Assembly: GCA_018266835.1 (NCBI GenBank)
Contig: JAFDZP010000007.1
Span: 1 to 64,000, forward strand
Direction: 5' to 3'
Origin: Bacteroidota bacterium
GTDB lineage: Bacteria; Bacteroidota; Ignavibacteria; Tepidaquicellales; Tepidaquicellaceae
DNA length: 64,000 nucleotides
Shown: positions 25,691-34,685 of the stretch, one piece after another
Numbering within the stretch: the stretch's first letter is position 1
Layout of the letters: each line of letters begins with the position of its first letter
Translations under genes and position numbers: made by a program
Notes under the pieces: model-generated
Databases searched by the model: none
What the model saw: only the letters and a program-made list of their open reading frames with translations
Told to the model about the DNA's origin: nothing

Positions 25691-26716
25691 ATGAATAAGA
25701 AGATATTAGTTTTTGGAGCAGCAGGTTTTATGGGTACATATCTGATAGATGAACTCTCTAAGCAAAATTATGATATTACCGCTACCGATATAAACGAAGC
25801 GGGAGAAAAGTATTACAAAGGAAAAAATATTCCTTATATCTATGTAGATATCACAAAGCAGGAAGAATTTGAAAAGCTGCCAAAAGAAAAATTTGACGCT
25901 GTGCTTCACCTTGCTGCATTTCAGCCTGCAAATGTAAGCGCTAAGAATTACGATCCTAAGACATACATAAATGTTAATGTGATAGGTACACTAAATATTC
26001 TTGATTACTGTAAAAAGAATGATACAGGAAAAATTATTTACGCAAGCTCACACAGAAACACACAGGGACTTTGGGTAGATAATAAAGCAATTAAAGAAGA
26101 AGACGGAAGAAGTATAAAATACACCGGTGAGTATGCTATGTTCAGTATATCAGAAACAGCTGCGCAGGATTGTGTCCTTCATTATGCAGCGCAATACGGA
26201 TTAAGCAGTATAATTTTCAGATTGCCGCCTGTTTATGGCTTTGGTCCACATACTGAAATTTTCAAAGACGGAAAACCAATTAAGACAGGTTTTCAGATAT
26301 TCATAGATAACTCAATAGCATGCAAGCCGCTTGAGCTATGGGGCGATGCTAATAAGGGAAGAGATATAGTTTATATAAAAGATGTAATTGATGCGTTTGT
26401 AAAAGCAATTAACAGCAGTACTGCAAAAGGATTATATAATATTACCTCCGGAAGATATTTGACTTTGCGTGAAGAAGCAGAAACAATTGCTAAAGTTTTT
26501 TGGGGAGATGACAGTGAACCAATAATAATTGAGCGTCCTGAAAAAAACAATGGGATGGATGCATTTGTATATGATATAACTAAAGCAAAAGAAGAGCTGG
26601 GCTGGAGCCCGCAGTATTCATTTGAAGATATGCTTCATGATTATATAAAAGAAGGTAAAGATAATAAATTTGGATACCTTGTTGAAAAGAGAAAGACAAT
26701 GTTAAAAGAAGGATAA
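25691..26716 (+). CDS. NAD-dependent epimerase/dehydratase-like protein lacking the catalytic Lys
   Basis: 341 residues. An extended-SDR fold: GAAGFMG (9-15) for NAD, HLAAFQPAN, a Ser/Thr segment YASSHRNTQ, RLPPVYGFGPH, RDIVYIKDVIDAFVKAI and LGWSPQYSFEDML are all in place. The catalytic Tyr148 is present (GEYAMFS), but the residue four later is Ser152 instead of Lys. With the Lys missing, ordinary epimerase or dehydratase chemistry is doubtful; the protein may bind a sugar nucleotide without turning it over or use another residue. It lies in the nonulosonic acid block between the hydrolase and the acyltransferase. The substrate is unknown. Confidence 0.8.
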   Translation: MNKKILVFGAAGFMGTYLIDELSKQNYDITATDINEAGEKYYKGKNIPYIYVDITKQEEFEKLPKEKFDAVLHLAAFQPANVSAKNYDPKTYINVNVIGTLNILDYCKKNDTGKIIYASSHRNTQGLWVDNKAIKEEDGRSIKYTGEYAMFSISETAAQDCVLHYAAQYGLSSIIFRLPPVYGFGPHTEIFKDGKPIKTGFQIFIDNSIACKPLELWGDANKGRDIVYIKDVIDAFVKAINSSTAKGLYNITSGRYLTLREEAETIAKVFWGDDSEPIIIERPEKNNGMDAFVYDITKAKEELGWSPQYSFEDMLHDYIKEGKDNKFGYLVEKRKTMLKEG

Positions 26717-26760
26717 AAAACAAATCTATTTTTTAAATAAATTAAACCGGAGAATCTATT

Positions 26761-27294
26761 ATGTCTGAATTAAAATTAGAAGGTCTTGAGTTAATGGGTG
26801 AAAACGTTAAATCAAAATTAAAATCATGCGGCGAGGGCGTTGTTATTTATCCTATGGCAAAAATTGCATTTCCACATGTAGTTGAATTAGGTGCTCACAC
26901 AAAAGTCCGTGACTTTGCATTTATTTTTGCAGGTGAAGGATTGATAGTCGGTGAATACACAGATATACAACCTCACACAGTAGTATGGGGCGGCGGATTA
27001 ACAATAATCGGAAGCAGAGTTTCAACAGGACCCGGTACAGTATTTTTATCAGCAACTTATTCCCATGAAAAAGGAATGAAGATGGTTGACGGTATGGGTG
27101 AGAACTCAAAAGTTAAAGGCGGCAGACTTGAAATAGGCGATGATGTTTACATAGGTGCTAACTGTACAATCATGCCTGTGAAAATAGGTGAAGGCTGCGT
27201 AATCGGAGCAGGAAGCTTTGTCGGCAAAGACTGCGAACCTTGGGGAATTTATGTAGGAAGTCCTGCGAAAAGAATCGGTACAAGAGAAAAATAA
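26761..27294 (+). CDS. left-handed beta-helix acyltransferase
   Basis: 177 residues of hexapeptide repeats, for example IVGEYTDIQPHTVVWGG, IGDDVYIGANCTIMPVKIG and GCVIGAGSFV, ending in IYVGSPAKRIG as in sugar O/N-acetyltransferases (PglD, WbbJ, maltose acetyltransferase types). Known role: transfer of acetyl or other acyl groups from CoA to a sugar. In the canonical pseudaminic acid pathway the N-acetylation at C4 is done by PseH, a GNAT enzyme; none is seen in the block, so this protein may substitute. The exact acceptor is unknown. It is co-directional with short gaps to both neighbours. Confidence 0.85.
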   Translation: MSELKLEGLELMGENVKSKLKSCGEGVVIYPMAKIAFPHVVELGAHTKVRDFAFIFAGEGLIVGEYTDIQPHTVVWGGGLTIIGSRVSTGPGTVFLSATYSHEKGMKMVDGMGENSKVKGGRLEIGDDVYIGANCTIMPVKIGEGCVIGAGSFVGKDCEPWGIYVGSPAKRIGTREK

Positions 27295-27320
27295 TATTTA
27301 AATTTACAGAATAAGAAAAG

Positions 27321-28031
27321 ATGAAGTGCGCAATAATGCAGCCAACATATTTACCATGGCTGGGATATTTTGATTTAATAAGAAATGTTGATAAGTTCGT
27401 TATCTATGACCACGTTCAGTTTGAAAAACAATCGTGGCAGCAGCGTAACAGAATAAGGAATAAAGAAGGCGAGCTTATGCTTACAATGGCGGTAAAGCAT
27501 GAAAAGGGATTGGAAAGAAGAGTGAAAGATGTAAAGATTGATTATTCCAGAAGTATTCCGGCAAAACACTTAAATTCTATAAAGCACTCTTATGCACGTT
27601 CAAAGAATTTTTCAGATATATTTCCTGAGTTAGAAAATATTTACCAAAAAAATACTGAGTTCCTATTGGATTTAAATATTGAGTTAATAAATCTTGGGAT
27701 GAAGTATCTCTCCATTTCCAAAGATTTTATATTCTCAAGCGAAATGGATGTTCAGGGACAAAAAGTTGAAGGAATAATTGATGTCTGTAAAAAACTTGGA
27801 GCTGATAAATATCTTTCGCCCGTTGGTTCAAAATTATATATCGATGAGAATAATATTTTTCCTGAACATAATATTGAACTTTCGTATCAGGATTTTACGC
27901 ATCCTGTTTACAATCAGGTCAATTTCAAAGATTTCATTAGTCATCTTTCTTTTATAGATTATTTATTTAATGTCGATTTAGATGAAGTAAAAAAATTTGG
28001 AAATTTAAAACCGGAAAATCACCATGTTTAA
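27321..28031 (+). CDS. WbqC-like family protein
   Basis: 236 residues. The N-terminus CAIMQPTYLPWLGYFDLI, then VDKFVIYDHVQFEKQSWQQRNRIRN, is the hallmark of the WbqC family, widespread in O-antigen and nonulosonic acid gene clusters. Its biochemical role is not established; it is often placed near aminosugar and carbamoyl or acyl modification genes. No membrane segment or signal peptide. The gene overlaps the next one (PseI-like synthase) by 8 bp, so it is translationally coupled to it and probably acts in the same modification step. Confidence 0.88.
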   Translation: MKCAIMQPTYLPWLGYFDLIRNVDKFVIYDHVQFEKQSWQQRNRIRNKEGELMLTMAVKHEKGLERRVKDVKIDYSRSIPAKHLNSIKHSYARSKNFSDIFPELENIYQKNTEFLLDLNIELINLGMKYLSISKDFIFSSEMDVQGQKVEGIIDVCKKLGADKYLSPVGSKLYIDENNIFPEHNIELSYQDFTHPVYNQVNFKDFISHLSFIDYLFNVDLDEVKKFGNLKPENHHV

Positions 28032-29079
28032 AGATGAAATAAAAATAGAAAATATTACTATAGGTAAAAATCATAAGCCTTTCATAGTTGCTGAAATGTC
28101 GGGTAACCATAATCAATCTCTTGATAGAGCATTTGCAATAGTTGATGCTGCAGCAGAGTGCGGCGCACATGCAGTTAAATTGCAGACATATACTGCCGAT
28201 ACAATTACTATGAAGGGTGCTCATACTATTATGGAGGAAGGTTCATTATGGCATGGAAAAGAATTGCATGAGTTATATAAAGAAGCATACACACCTTGGG
28301 AATGGCATGGACCTATTATAAAGAGAGCAAATGAAAAAGGACTGATTTGCTTCAGCTCCCCTTTTGATGAGACAGCTGTTGATTTACTTGAATCACTCAA
28401 CACACCGTTATATAAAATAGCATCATTTGAAAATACCCATCACCCTTTGCTTAAAAAAGTAGCGCAAACAGGCAAGCCTGTTATAATGTCTACAGGAGTT
28501 TCCACTCCTGCAGATATTTACGAAAGCATTCAGGTGTTACGAAATAACGGATGCAAAGAATTAATATTGTTAAAATGCACAAGTACATATCCTGCCACTC
28601 CAGAAAATACAAATCTGAAAACTATACCTCATATGAAGGATTTGTATTCTTGTCCCATCGGCTTATCTGATCACACCATGGGTATAGGAGTTTCTATTGC
28701 AGCAGTCTCTTTAGGAGCAGTAATGATAGAAAAACATTTTACATTAAGCAGAGCAGAAGGCGGAGTTGATTCGGCATTTTCTATGGAGCCTCATGAAATG
28801 AAAAGTTTAGTTATAGAGACTGAAAGAGCATGGCAGGCATTAGGTGAAATAAAGTACGGGATACAAAAAGTCGAGAAAGAGAATGTAATGTACAAACGTT
28901 CAATTTACGTTTCGAAAGATATCAACGAAGGCGATGTATTTTCCGAAGAAAATCTGAGAGTAATTCGCCCCGGTTATGGTTTATTGCCGAAATTTTTTGC
29001 AGATGTCTTAGGCAAAAAATCTTCTAATGCTATAAAAGCAGGTACTCCATTAAAATGGGAACATCTTTTTAAACCTTAA
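28024..29079 (+). CDS. pseI: pseudaminic acid synthase, PseI/NeuB family
   Basis: 351 residues. Known reaction: condensation of a 2,4-diacetamido-2,4,6-trideoxyhexose with phosphoenolpyruvate to give pseudaminic acid. Seen: IVAEMSGNHNQ (Glu24, Asn28, His29), VKLQTY (Lys52, Gln54), CFSSPFDETAV, VIMSTGVST, LLKCTSTYPAT, GLSDHTMG (215-217) and IEKHFTLSRAEGGVDS, then a C-terminal SAF domain (about 291-351). The MSGNHN form and VKLQTYT are typical of PseI rather than of sialic acid synthases. Complete and probably active. It overlaps the WbqC-like gene by 8 bp and closes the sugar-synthesis block. A 163-bp gap with hairpins follows. Confidence 0.9.
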   Translation: MFKDEIKIENITIGKNHKPFIVAEMSGNHNQSLDRAFAIVDAAAECGAHAVKLQTYTADTITMKGAHTIMEEGSLWHGKELHELYKEAYTPWEWHGPIIKRANEKGLICFSSPFDETAVDLLESLNTPLYKIASFENTHHPLLKKVAQTGKPVIMSTGVSTPADIYESIQVLRNNGCKELILLKCTSTYPATPENTNLKTIPHMKDLYSCPIGLSDHTMGIGVSIAAVSLGAVMIEKHFTLSRAEGGVDSAFSMEPHEMKSLVIETERAWQALGEIKYGIQKVEKENVMYKRSIYVSKDINEGDVFSEENLRVIRPGYGLLPKFFADVLGKKSSNAIKAGTPLKWEHLFKP

Positions 29080-29106
29080 CAATTTACTTCCATCATTGTT
29101 AGTATT

Positions 29107-29132
29107 ATTGTTTAATTTTATTGTTAAACAAT
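29107..29132 (+). promoter_or_regulatory. inverted repeat after the PseI-like gene
   Basis: ATTGTTTAA (29107-29115) and TTAAACAAT (29124-29132) form a perfect 9-bp stem with an 8-nt loop, 28 bp past the stop codon. No long T-run follows, so it may be an RNA-stabilising element or operator. Confidence 0.45.
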
Positions 29133-29184
29133 AACGGTTTTAAGGAGTCAGAAGTTTTCTAATATTTTAATCATCCTCACAAAT

Positions 29185-29225
29185 TTTATTTCTACGGGGG
29201 AAATAAAAGGGAGTAATTCCCTTTT
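29185..29225 (+). promoter_or_regulatory. two overlapping hairpins before the SGNH gene (attenuator-like)
   Basis: TTTATTTC/GAAATAAA (29185-29192, 29200-29207) and AAAAGGGA/TCCCTTTT (29205-29212, 29218-29225) are both perfect 8-bp stems but share bases 29205-29207, so they are mutually exclusive. The second is followed by CGTTT. Lying 18 bp before a start codon, they could modulate transcription or translation into the transferase part of the locus. Function inferred. Confidence 0.4.
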
Positions 29226-29242
29226 CGTTTATATTATAGATT

Positions 29243-29884
29243 ATGCGAGTTTTATTTTTAACGGATTCGTTATCATTACCCAGAAAATATAAGACCGGTG
29301 TTGCAAAATGGGAAGATACCTATGTGAACTTACTTAAAAAAGCACGCCCCGATATTGAATTTATTCACGTAGGTTTAGGCGGCGGCACCATTACTCAAAT
29401 ATTTCTTCTTTTAAATTATTATAAGTTAACAAATCCAGATCTGGTAATATTGCACTCAGGTATTGTAGACTGTGCACCGAGAGCTTTAAGTCAGTTAGAA
29501 CTTCAGCTTGTAATTAAATTAAGAATATTCCGATTGGTAAATCCGTTCACAAATTTTTTCAGAAAGCATAGAAATATTTCTTACACAAATCCTAAAGAGT
29601 TTGAAGAGACAGTTGTAAAAATTAAAAACGTATTTCCGGATGTTCCATTTGTTACTATCGGTATTCTTCCGGGATGTGATGAATATGAAAAAACAGTACC
29701 TGGTATAACAAAAAGAATTAATACATACAACGAGATATTAAGAAGAAATTCTACATATATTTCTAATGAAGATTTTCCAAGAGACGGTATTATTGAAGAC
29801 CATCATCATTTGAATGAAAAAGGTCATAAAGTTATTTTTGACAAGATACTAAATCTACTTAGTTCGGATAAATATAAAGATTGA
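29243..29884 (+). CDS. SGNH/GDSL-type hydrolase or acyl-transferase-like protein
   Basis: 213 residues. Seen: Asp8-Ser9 in LTDSLSLP (block I), GLGGGT around 44-48 (block II), and DHHHLNEKGH (186-195), matching the catalytic DxxHLN of block V. The conserved Asn of block III is replaced by Val75 in HSGIVDC. Family role: ester hydrolysis, often removal of O-acetyl or related groups from carbohydrates. No signal peptide, so probably a cytoplasmic step on precursors. It is after the hairpin pair and overlaps the flippase start by 4 bp (TTGA). The missing Asn makes activity uncertain. Confidence 0.75.
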   Translation: MRVLFLTDSLSLPRKYKTGVAKWEDTYVNLLKKARPDIEFIHVGLGGGTITQIFLLLNYYKLTNPDLVILHSGIVDCAPRALSQLELQLVIKLRIFRLVNPFTNFFRKHRNISYTNPKEFEETVVKIKNVFPDVPFVTIGILPGCDEYEKTVPGITKRINTYNEILRRNSTYISNEDFPRDGIIEDHHHLNEKGHKVIFDKILNLLSSDKYKD

Positions 29885-31236
29885 GTCTTGCACAGACGAT
29901 TGCAAATAAATACTTAATGCTAAGAACATTATTTACTAAAAAGGCGAGTTCAGGAAAGACTGTTGCTTTCATGGGATTTTCCAGCATCTTCAACAGTGTT
30001 ATGTTGATGGCTTCGGGTATTTTAGTAGCCCGCTGGATATTACCGGAAAGCCTTGGGTTATTCAATTCTTTCAATATAATTACTTCTTATATAATTCTCG
30101 TTCAGGCAGGCGTACCGAGCGGATTGAGCAGAGAACTTCCCTTTTTTATGGGAAGAAATGAAGTTAGTAAAGCTGAGGAAATGGCAGCTGTTTCAAACTA
30201 CTGGGGATTGATGTTAGGAGGTATTTGTATGGTATTAGGAATTCTTGGTTGTATTTATTTTCTTTTTACAAAGAACTATGAATATGCCGCAGGCAGTTTA
30301 GTCATCGGAGTAACTTCATTTCAGGCTCTATATATTACCAAGTATATTAAAGTCCTCTACCGCTCCAATAATGATTTTAACAAACTTTCTGCCATTGAAA
30401 TCATAGGTGCAGTTACAGCTTTTGCAAGTATAGTTTTTGTATGGAAATTTGGATTTTACGGATTATGTATGCGTGCCGGTTTATTATGTATTGTTGATTT
30501 TTATTTTGCGTTCAAATGGCGCCCTCTTAAAGTTGGACCCAGATGGAATAAGAAAAGTTTTATTGCTATTATGAAAGTTGGAATGCCGATTTATTGGGTG
30601 GCAAATGTTTATGGATTGATGCCGATCTTTCAGAGAACTGCAATACTTTCTTTAGGCGGGACAAAATCTCTGGGATTGTTTACTCTCTCCGTAGTTGTAG
30701 ATAATGCCATGGGTGTTCTTAAAAATGCAATCAGCAGTAACAGCTTTCCTAAAATGGCTGCAGCCTGGGCTAAAGGAGCATCCTTTATGCAATTGCTGAA
30801 AATCCCATTGAAGATGATAATTTTTTCAATCTTAATCAGCGCAGGAATTGCTGCTGTGGGATGGCAAGTATTGCCATTTTTTGTTCAAAAATTTTTTCCG
30901 AATTACTTTGAAGGTGTTCCTGCTGCGCAATGGTCGTTAATAGCAGGATGTGTCGGGTACATTCTTGTTTTTTCGAATGTCTATATGATAATACAAAAAA
31001 ATGTTGACAGGCTTTTTTCATTTGTTACAGGTATTGCAGCATGGCTCATTTCACTTTTTGTATTAGTAAAGCTTAACGGATACAGTTTATCGATTTTTCC
31101 GATTTCAATGATGGTAGCTTATATTTTTATTTTTCTTGTTGATGTTTTGAATTTTAAAAGATATTCCCGTACTGTTGCTCCTTTAAGTTTCGAAGCGACA
31201 CCTGATATAACTGATGAATTGAACGATGTTAAATAG
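29881..31236 (+). CDS. wzx: Wzx-like oligosaccharide flippase
   Basis: 451 residues with a dozen or more hydrophobic segments, such as FSSIFNSVMLMASGILVARW, YWVANVYGLMPIF and IAAWLISLFVLVK. Family: polysaccharide transporters of the MOP superfamily, which move lipid-linked repeat units across the inner membrane. The start is TTG at 29881, overlapping the TGA of the SGNH gene; an internal ATG at about 29917 is possible, but the overlap favours TTG. It is followed by a GT-B protein that overlaps by 11 bp and shortly by the polymerase gene, the usual Wzx/Wzy layout. Confidence 0.87.
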   Translation: MSLAQTIANKYLMLRTLFTKKASSGKTVAFMGFSSIFNSVMLMASGILVARWILPESLGLFNSFNIITSYIILVQAGVPSGLSRELPFFMGRNEVSKAEEMAAVSNYWGLMLGGICMVLGILGCIYFLFTKNYEYAAGSLVIGVTSFQALYITKYIKVLYRSNNDFNKLSAIEIIGAVTAFASIVFVWKFGFYGLCMRAGLLCIVDFYFAFKWRPLKVGPRWNKKSFIAIMKVGMPIYWVANVYGLMPIFQRTAILSLGGTKSLGLFTLSVVVDNAMGVLKNAISSNSFPKMAAAWAKGASFMQLLKIPLKMIIFSILISAGIAAVGWQVLPFFVQKFFPNYFEGVPAAQWSLIAGCVGYILVFSNVYMIIQKNVDRLFSFVTGIAAWLISLFVLVKLNGYSLSIFPISMMVAYIFIFLVDVLNFKRYSRTVAPLSFEATPDITDELNDVK

Positions 31237-32191
31237 TTTATTGCGATTTTTTACAGGACGAGAAATAATCTTATATACCCGCCACAGGCAGACTTTACCT
31301 TTAATTAATAACGAAACTAAAAAAAAGTATTTTTTTGCACAATATACCTTGCTTTGGAAGCTTACCTTTCCTTTCGGAAGAAATTCAAGCTTAAGATACA
31401 GAGTGATGGCGATATTTCTTAATATTGTTTCCCCAAAATATATTTTAGATGTTAACTGGATTATGAAGTACCATACTCTATTTTACGTATGGTGTAAAAA
31501 ATCCAGAAATTCAAAATATGTTGTAGTTCAGCACGGAATTTATGCAGCGGGTATTATTACAGAAATGTCGCACAGATTCACTAAGTGCGATGTTATGCTC
31601 TGCTGGAGTGATTATTTCAAAGAAGTTTTATCGGGATATAATCAGGGAAAGAAAACAAAATTTTATGTAATTGGTAACCCGGTTTACAATCAGTATGACA
31701 GAAATAGTTTTGAATATAAAAAAGATATTGGCAACAAAATTTTAATTGCTATATCCCCTATGGGAGGAGAGCGTCTTAGAAAACTTACAGAGTTTAAGAA
31801 TAATCTGGAAAGCATGAATTTTACAGTAAACATTAAAGAGCATCCGCTTCAATCATCGATGGAAAAACCTCTTACAGGTTTTAATAAGATAACAGGTGAT
31901 TTATATACTATACTAACCTCGGATGAATACGATATTGTAATGTGTGATACTTCTACAAGCCTTTTAGATGCAATATTTTTTAAAAAATATGTTATGTTTT
32001 TTTCACCGGAAAACACGACTATTCATTACACGGATAATATTTATTCTAAACATTTAAGAAATTTTGCTGACGAATATATATCAATTAACACGAAACAAGA
32101 CTTACAAAGCAAATTAAACATTTCAGACCAGGAAAACCTGTTCAGTCAGTTAGTTTCTCCCGGTGTCAACAATTTAAATATGCTTAATTGA
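31226..32191 (+). CDS. GT-B-type glycosyltransferase (polysialyl/CDP-glycerol transferase-like)
   Basis: 321 residues. Not a GT4 enzyme; motifs VVVQHGIYAAG (about 106), IKEHPLQSS (about 205) and MCDTSTSLLDAIF (about 235) resemble the GT-B fold of polysialyltransferases and CDP-glycerol glycerophosphotransferases, which use CMP- or CDP-linked donors. Next to a CMP-nonulosonic acid pathway it is a plausible nonulosonic acid transferase (inference). It overlaps the flippase gene by 11 bp and the next glycosyltransferase by 4 bp. No signal peptide; a cytoplasmic or membrane-associated enzyme. Confidence 0.7.
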   Translation: MLNSLLRFFTGREIILYTRHRQTLPLINNETKKKYFFAQYTLLWKLTFPFGRNSSLRYRVMAIFLNIVSPKYILDVNWIMKYHTLFYVWCKKSRNSKYVVVQHGIYAAGIITEMSHRFTKCDVMLCWSDYFKEVLSGYNQGKKTKFYVIGNPVYNQYDRNSFEYKKDIGNKILIAISPMGGERLRKLTEFKNNLESMNFTVNIKEHPLQSSMEKPLTGFNKITGDLYTILTSDEYDIVMCDTSTSLLDAIFFKKYVMFFSPENTTIHYTDNIYSKHLRNFADEYISINTKQDLQSKLNISDQENLFSQLVSPGVNNLNMLN

Positions 32192-33381
32192 ATATTTTAT
32201 TTGTAAATACATCTGAATTTAGCCGTAATGCCGGAGGAGTTGGCACTGTTACTTATGCATTAACGAAGGAGTTTTTAAAAAAAGAGTGTAATGTATATTA
32301 TATGTCCTTAAAAAAAGGTGATGAAAAGCTGACAGACTTTAACGGCATTCGTCACTTTTTTATTCCAGATGAGACCAATTTTATTGCACCGGAGAATACA
32401 AATTTTATAAAACAATTACTCAATAAGTACGATATAGATATTATAATTAATCAGGCCGGCTTTAATGTTCCTGCTTTGAAAGGGTTGAACGCTGCAAAAA
32501 ATGAAAAAGTAAAAATAATTACAGTACACCATAATTGTATTTTATGTCTTTATAAGAATTACCGCCATATAATTACGAAAAGTTATGGCAGTCATAGATT
32601 TTTTAAACTTATTAATAATCCAATCGGATGGTTTTTACTAAACATTCAATTTAAGATTAAACATTCCGGATACTTTAAATTTATAATCAATAATTCCGAT
32701 AAACTTGCTTTGCTTTCGGTAAATTTTATAGAAGAGCTTAAGTTTTTTGTAAAAAATTTACCTGAAGATAAAGTAGTAGCTATTTCCAATCCTGCGCCTT
32801 ATGAAGCTGTACCGGGTATCGAAGATAAGAAAGAAAATATTTTATTATATATAGGAAGAATTGAATATCAGCAAAAAAGAACTGATTTATTACTTGAAAT
32901 TTGGAAATTACTTTATAAAAAACATCCCGACTGGAAACTGGAAGTTATCGGTGAAGGACCGGCAAGAAATGATTTAGAGAAAAAAATCAAATCTGAAAAC
33001 ATAGAGAGAGTGACATTCCATGGTTTTCAGGACCCCAAAGCGCTGCTGGAAAAAGCAAAATTTTTTTGTATGACTTCTGCTTTTGAAGGCTACGGAATGG
33101 TTTTAGTTGAATCTCAGGCATACGGAGTTGTCCCCTTCGCTTTCGATTGTTTTACCGGATTAAATGAAATAATAAAAAATGGCTCTACAGGTAAAGTTAT
33201 CAAACCATTTGATATAAATGAATATGCTTCAGAACTGGAAAAATTAATGACAAATGAATCTGAAAGAATGAAAATAGCCATTGAGGGACAAAAAGCTGTT
33301 GAAAAGTTCAATGCTTCTAAAATTGCTGATGAGTGGATTAATTTATTTAAAAAACTATTGAATAGTAAACCTATCAGATGA
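32188..33381 (+). CDS. GT4-family glycosyltransferase
   Basis: 397 residues. Seen: N-terminal donor-fold start NILFVNTSEFSRNAGGVGTVTYAL, C-terminal ILLYIGRIEYQQKRTDLLLEIW, LEVIGEGPARNDL, VTFHGFQDP and the Ex7E-like MTSAFEGYGMVLVESQ. Known role: retaining transfer of a sugar from a nucleotide donor. The start is TTG at 32188, overlapping the TGA of the previous gene; it is needed to keep the first Rossmann strand. It overlaps the polymerase gene by 4 bp (ATGA). The specific sugar is unknown. Confidence 0.88.
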   Translation: MNILFVNTSEFSRNAGGVGTVTYALTKEFLKKECNVYYMSLKKGDEKLTDFNGIRHFFIPDETNFIAPENTNFIKQLLNKYDIDIIINQAGFNVPALKGLNAAKNEKVKIITVHHNCILCLYKNYRHIITKSYGSHRFFKLINNPIGWFLLNIQFKIKHSGYFKFIINNSDKLALLSVNFIEELKFFVKNLPEDKVVAISNPAPYEAVPGIEDKKENILLYIGRIEYQQKRTDLLLEIWKLLYKKHPDWKLEVIGEGPARNDLEKKIKSENIERVTFHGFQDPKALLEKAKFFCMTSAFEGYGMVLVESQAYGVVPFAFDCFTGLNEIIKNGSTGKVIKPFDINEYASELEKLMTNESERMKIAIEGQKAVEKFNASKIADEWINLFKKLLNSKPIR

Positions 33382-34664
33382 TAAGAAACGCCAGAAATAA
33401 ATTATCCCTTTACATATTCTTTTTTATTTGGCCTTTTGCCGGGTTTTTATATGCTGCGAAGAAAATACTAAATAAAAATTACCATTTTGTAATTCTTATG
33501 TTTGCTTTTCTATTCGGGTATAGCGTATATGCTTTTAACGGCGATATTGTTTCTTACGCAGATAGTTATGAGGAAGTTTGCAAATATGACTATGCGGATT
33601 ACTGGTACCTGTTGGTACACACATATTCATCTGACAGACTGGCAGATTATAATGCAAATACGGTTACTACTCAGGCTGATATCTATGCACTAACCTTACA
33701 ATTTTTACTAAGCAGAGTTACAGATAATCCAAGATGGTTCTGGGGTATTGTCTCAGTAATTTATACGTATCTTGTTCTGAAATTTATTCTGGAAGCTGCT
33801 TCTTTACTGGAAGGTAAGTCATCTAAAATTCAAAAAATATTTTTTGCGGCTTTATTACTGACAGTGCCGTTCTATGTAGGTGTAACGGGGATAAGATTTT
33901 GGACTGCGTTGTTTTTATTTATGATTTATGCAATAAAATTTATTAAGAAGGGAGATATAGTCTACTTTTTTATAGCATTCAGTTCTGTTTTTATACATTA
34001 TACATTTTTAGTACCCGTTATTTTATTATTGATATACAGATTTGTTCGGCTTTCCAGATTATTAACATATACTTTAATCTTAGTCTCGGTAGCTTTCTTT
34101 TCTTTAACAACTGCTACAACATCTCTTAATTTTATAAAAAACCTCACCTCAAATTTTGATGAGACAAGGATTGATTCTATAACCGATAATTATACTAATG
34201 TTGATATTTACTCGGATGTAGTTGATCAGAATGATGTTGCTAACTGGTATGTTAAACTTGACGGTGTCGGTTTTTTATACTTTCTTATAGGGATATTCCT
34301 TCTTGAATATTCAGGTCTTTTTAAGTGGAAAAAAAATGAATTTATCGAGAGGCTTGAACCTTTTCATGTTATAATATTTTGTATCTCGTTAATTACATTT
34401 AATCTCGGTTCTATCGGAAGATTTTGTTATATATTTTATTTAGTCAGTTTGCTGCGGCTTGCAATATTAGCAGGATTAAACCCACATAACAGAATTTTAA
34501 AAACACTGGGATATATCACTTTGCCATTATTAATAATACACGTTCTGCTTTCCTGCCGCGCGGGATTCTATTTCGTAGACCCTCTTTTACTGGTGGGAAA
34601 CCCGGTTATTCTTATTTTTATGCAATCAAGTATAAGTCTTTCAGAATTAATTGTCGGACATTAA
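33378..34664 (+). CDS. EpsG-type O-antigen/exopolysaccharide polymerase (Wzy-like)
   Basis: 428 residues with about ten membrane helices (for example YIFFFIWPFAGFLYAA, FVILMFAFLFGYSVYAF, ILLTVPFYVG around 155-170, VYFFIAFSSVFIHYTFLVPV). The motif GDIVSYADSYEE near 60 and NPRWFWGIVSVIY, then FVGVTGIRFWTA-like TVPFYVGVTGIRFW, match the EpsG family. Known role: polymerisation of lipid-linked repeats in the inner membrane. Neighbours (flippase, glycosyltransferases) support this. It overlaps the previous gene by 4 bp. Confidence 0.82.
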   Translation: MIRNARNKLSLYIFFFIWPFAGFLYAAKKILNKNYHFVILMFAFLFGYSVYAFNGDIVSYADSYEEVCKYDYADYWYLLVHTYSSDRLADYNANTVTTQADIYALTLQFLLSRVTDNPRWFWGIVSVIYTYLVLKFILEAASLLEGKSSKIQKIFFAALLLTVPFYVGVTGIRFWTALFLFMIYAIKFIKKGDIVYFFIAFSSVFIHYTFLVPVILLLIYRFVRLSRLLTYTLILVSVAFFSLTTATTSLNFIKNLTSNFDETRIDSITDNYTNVDIYSDVVDQNDVANWYVKLDGVGFLYFLIGIFLLEYSGLFKWKKNEFIERLEPFHVIIFCISLITFNLGSIGRFCYIFYLVSLLRLAILAGLNPHNRILKTLGYITLPLLIIHVLLSCRAGFYFVDPLLLVGNPVILIFMQSSISLSELIVGH

Positions 34665-34685
34665 TATTTTCACAAAATTTTAAAC

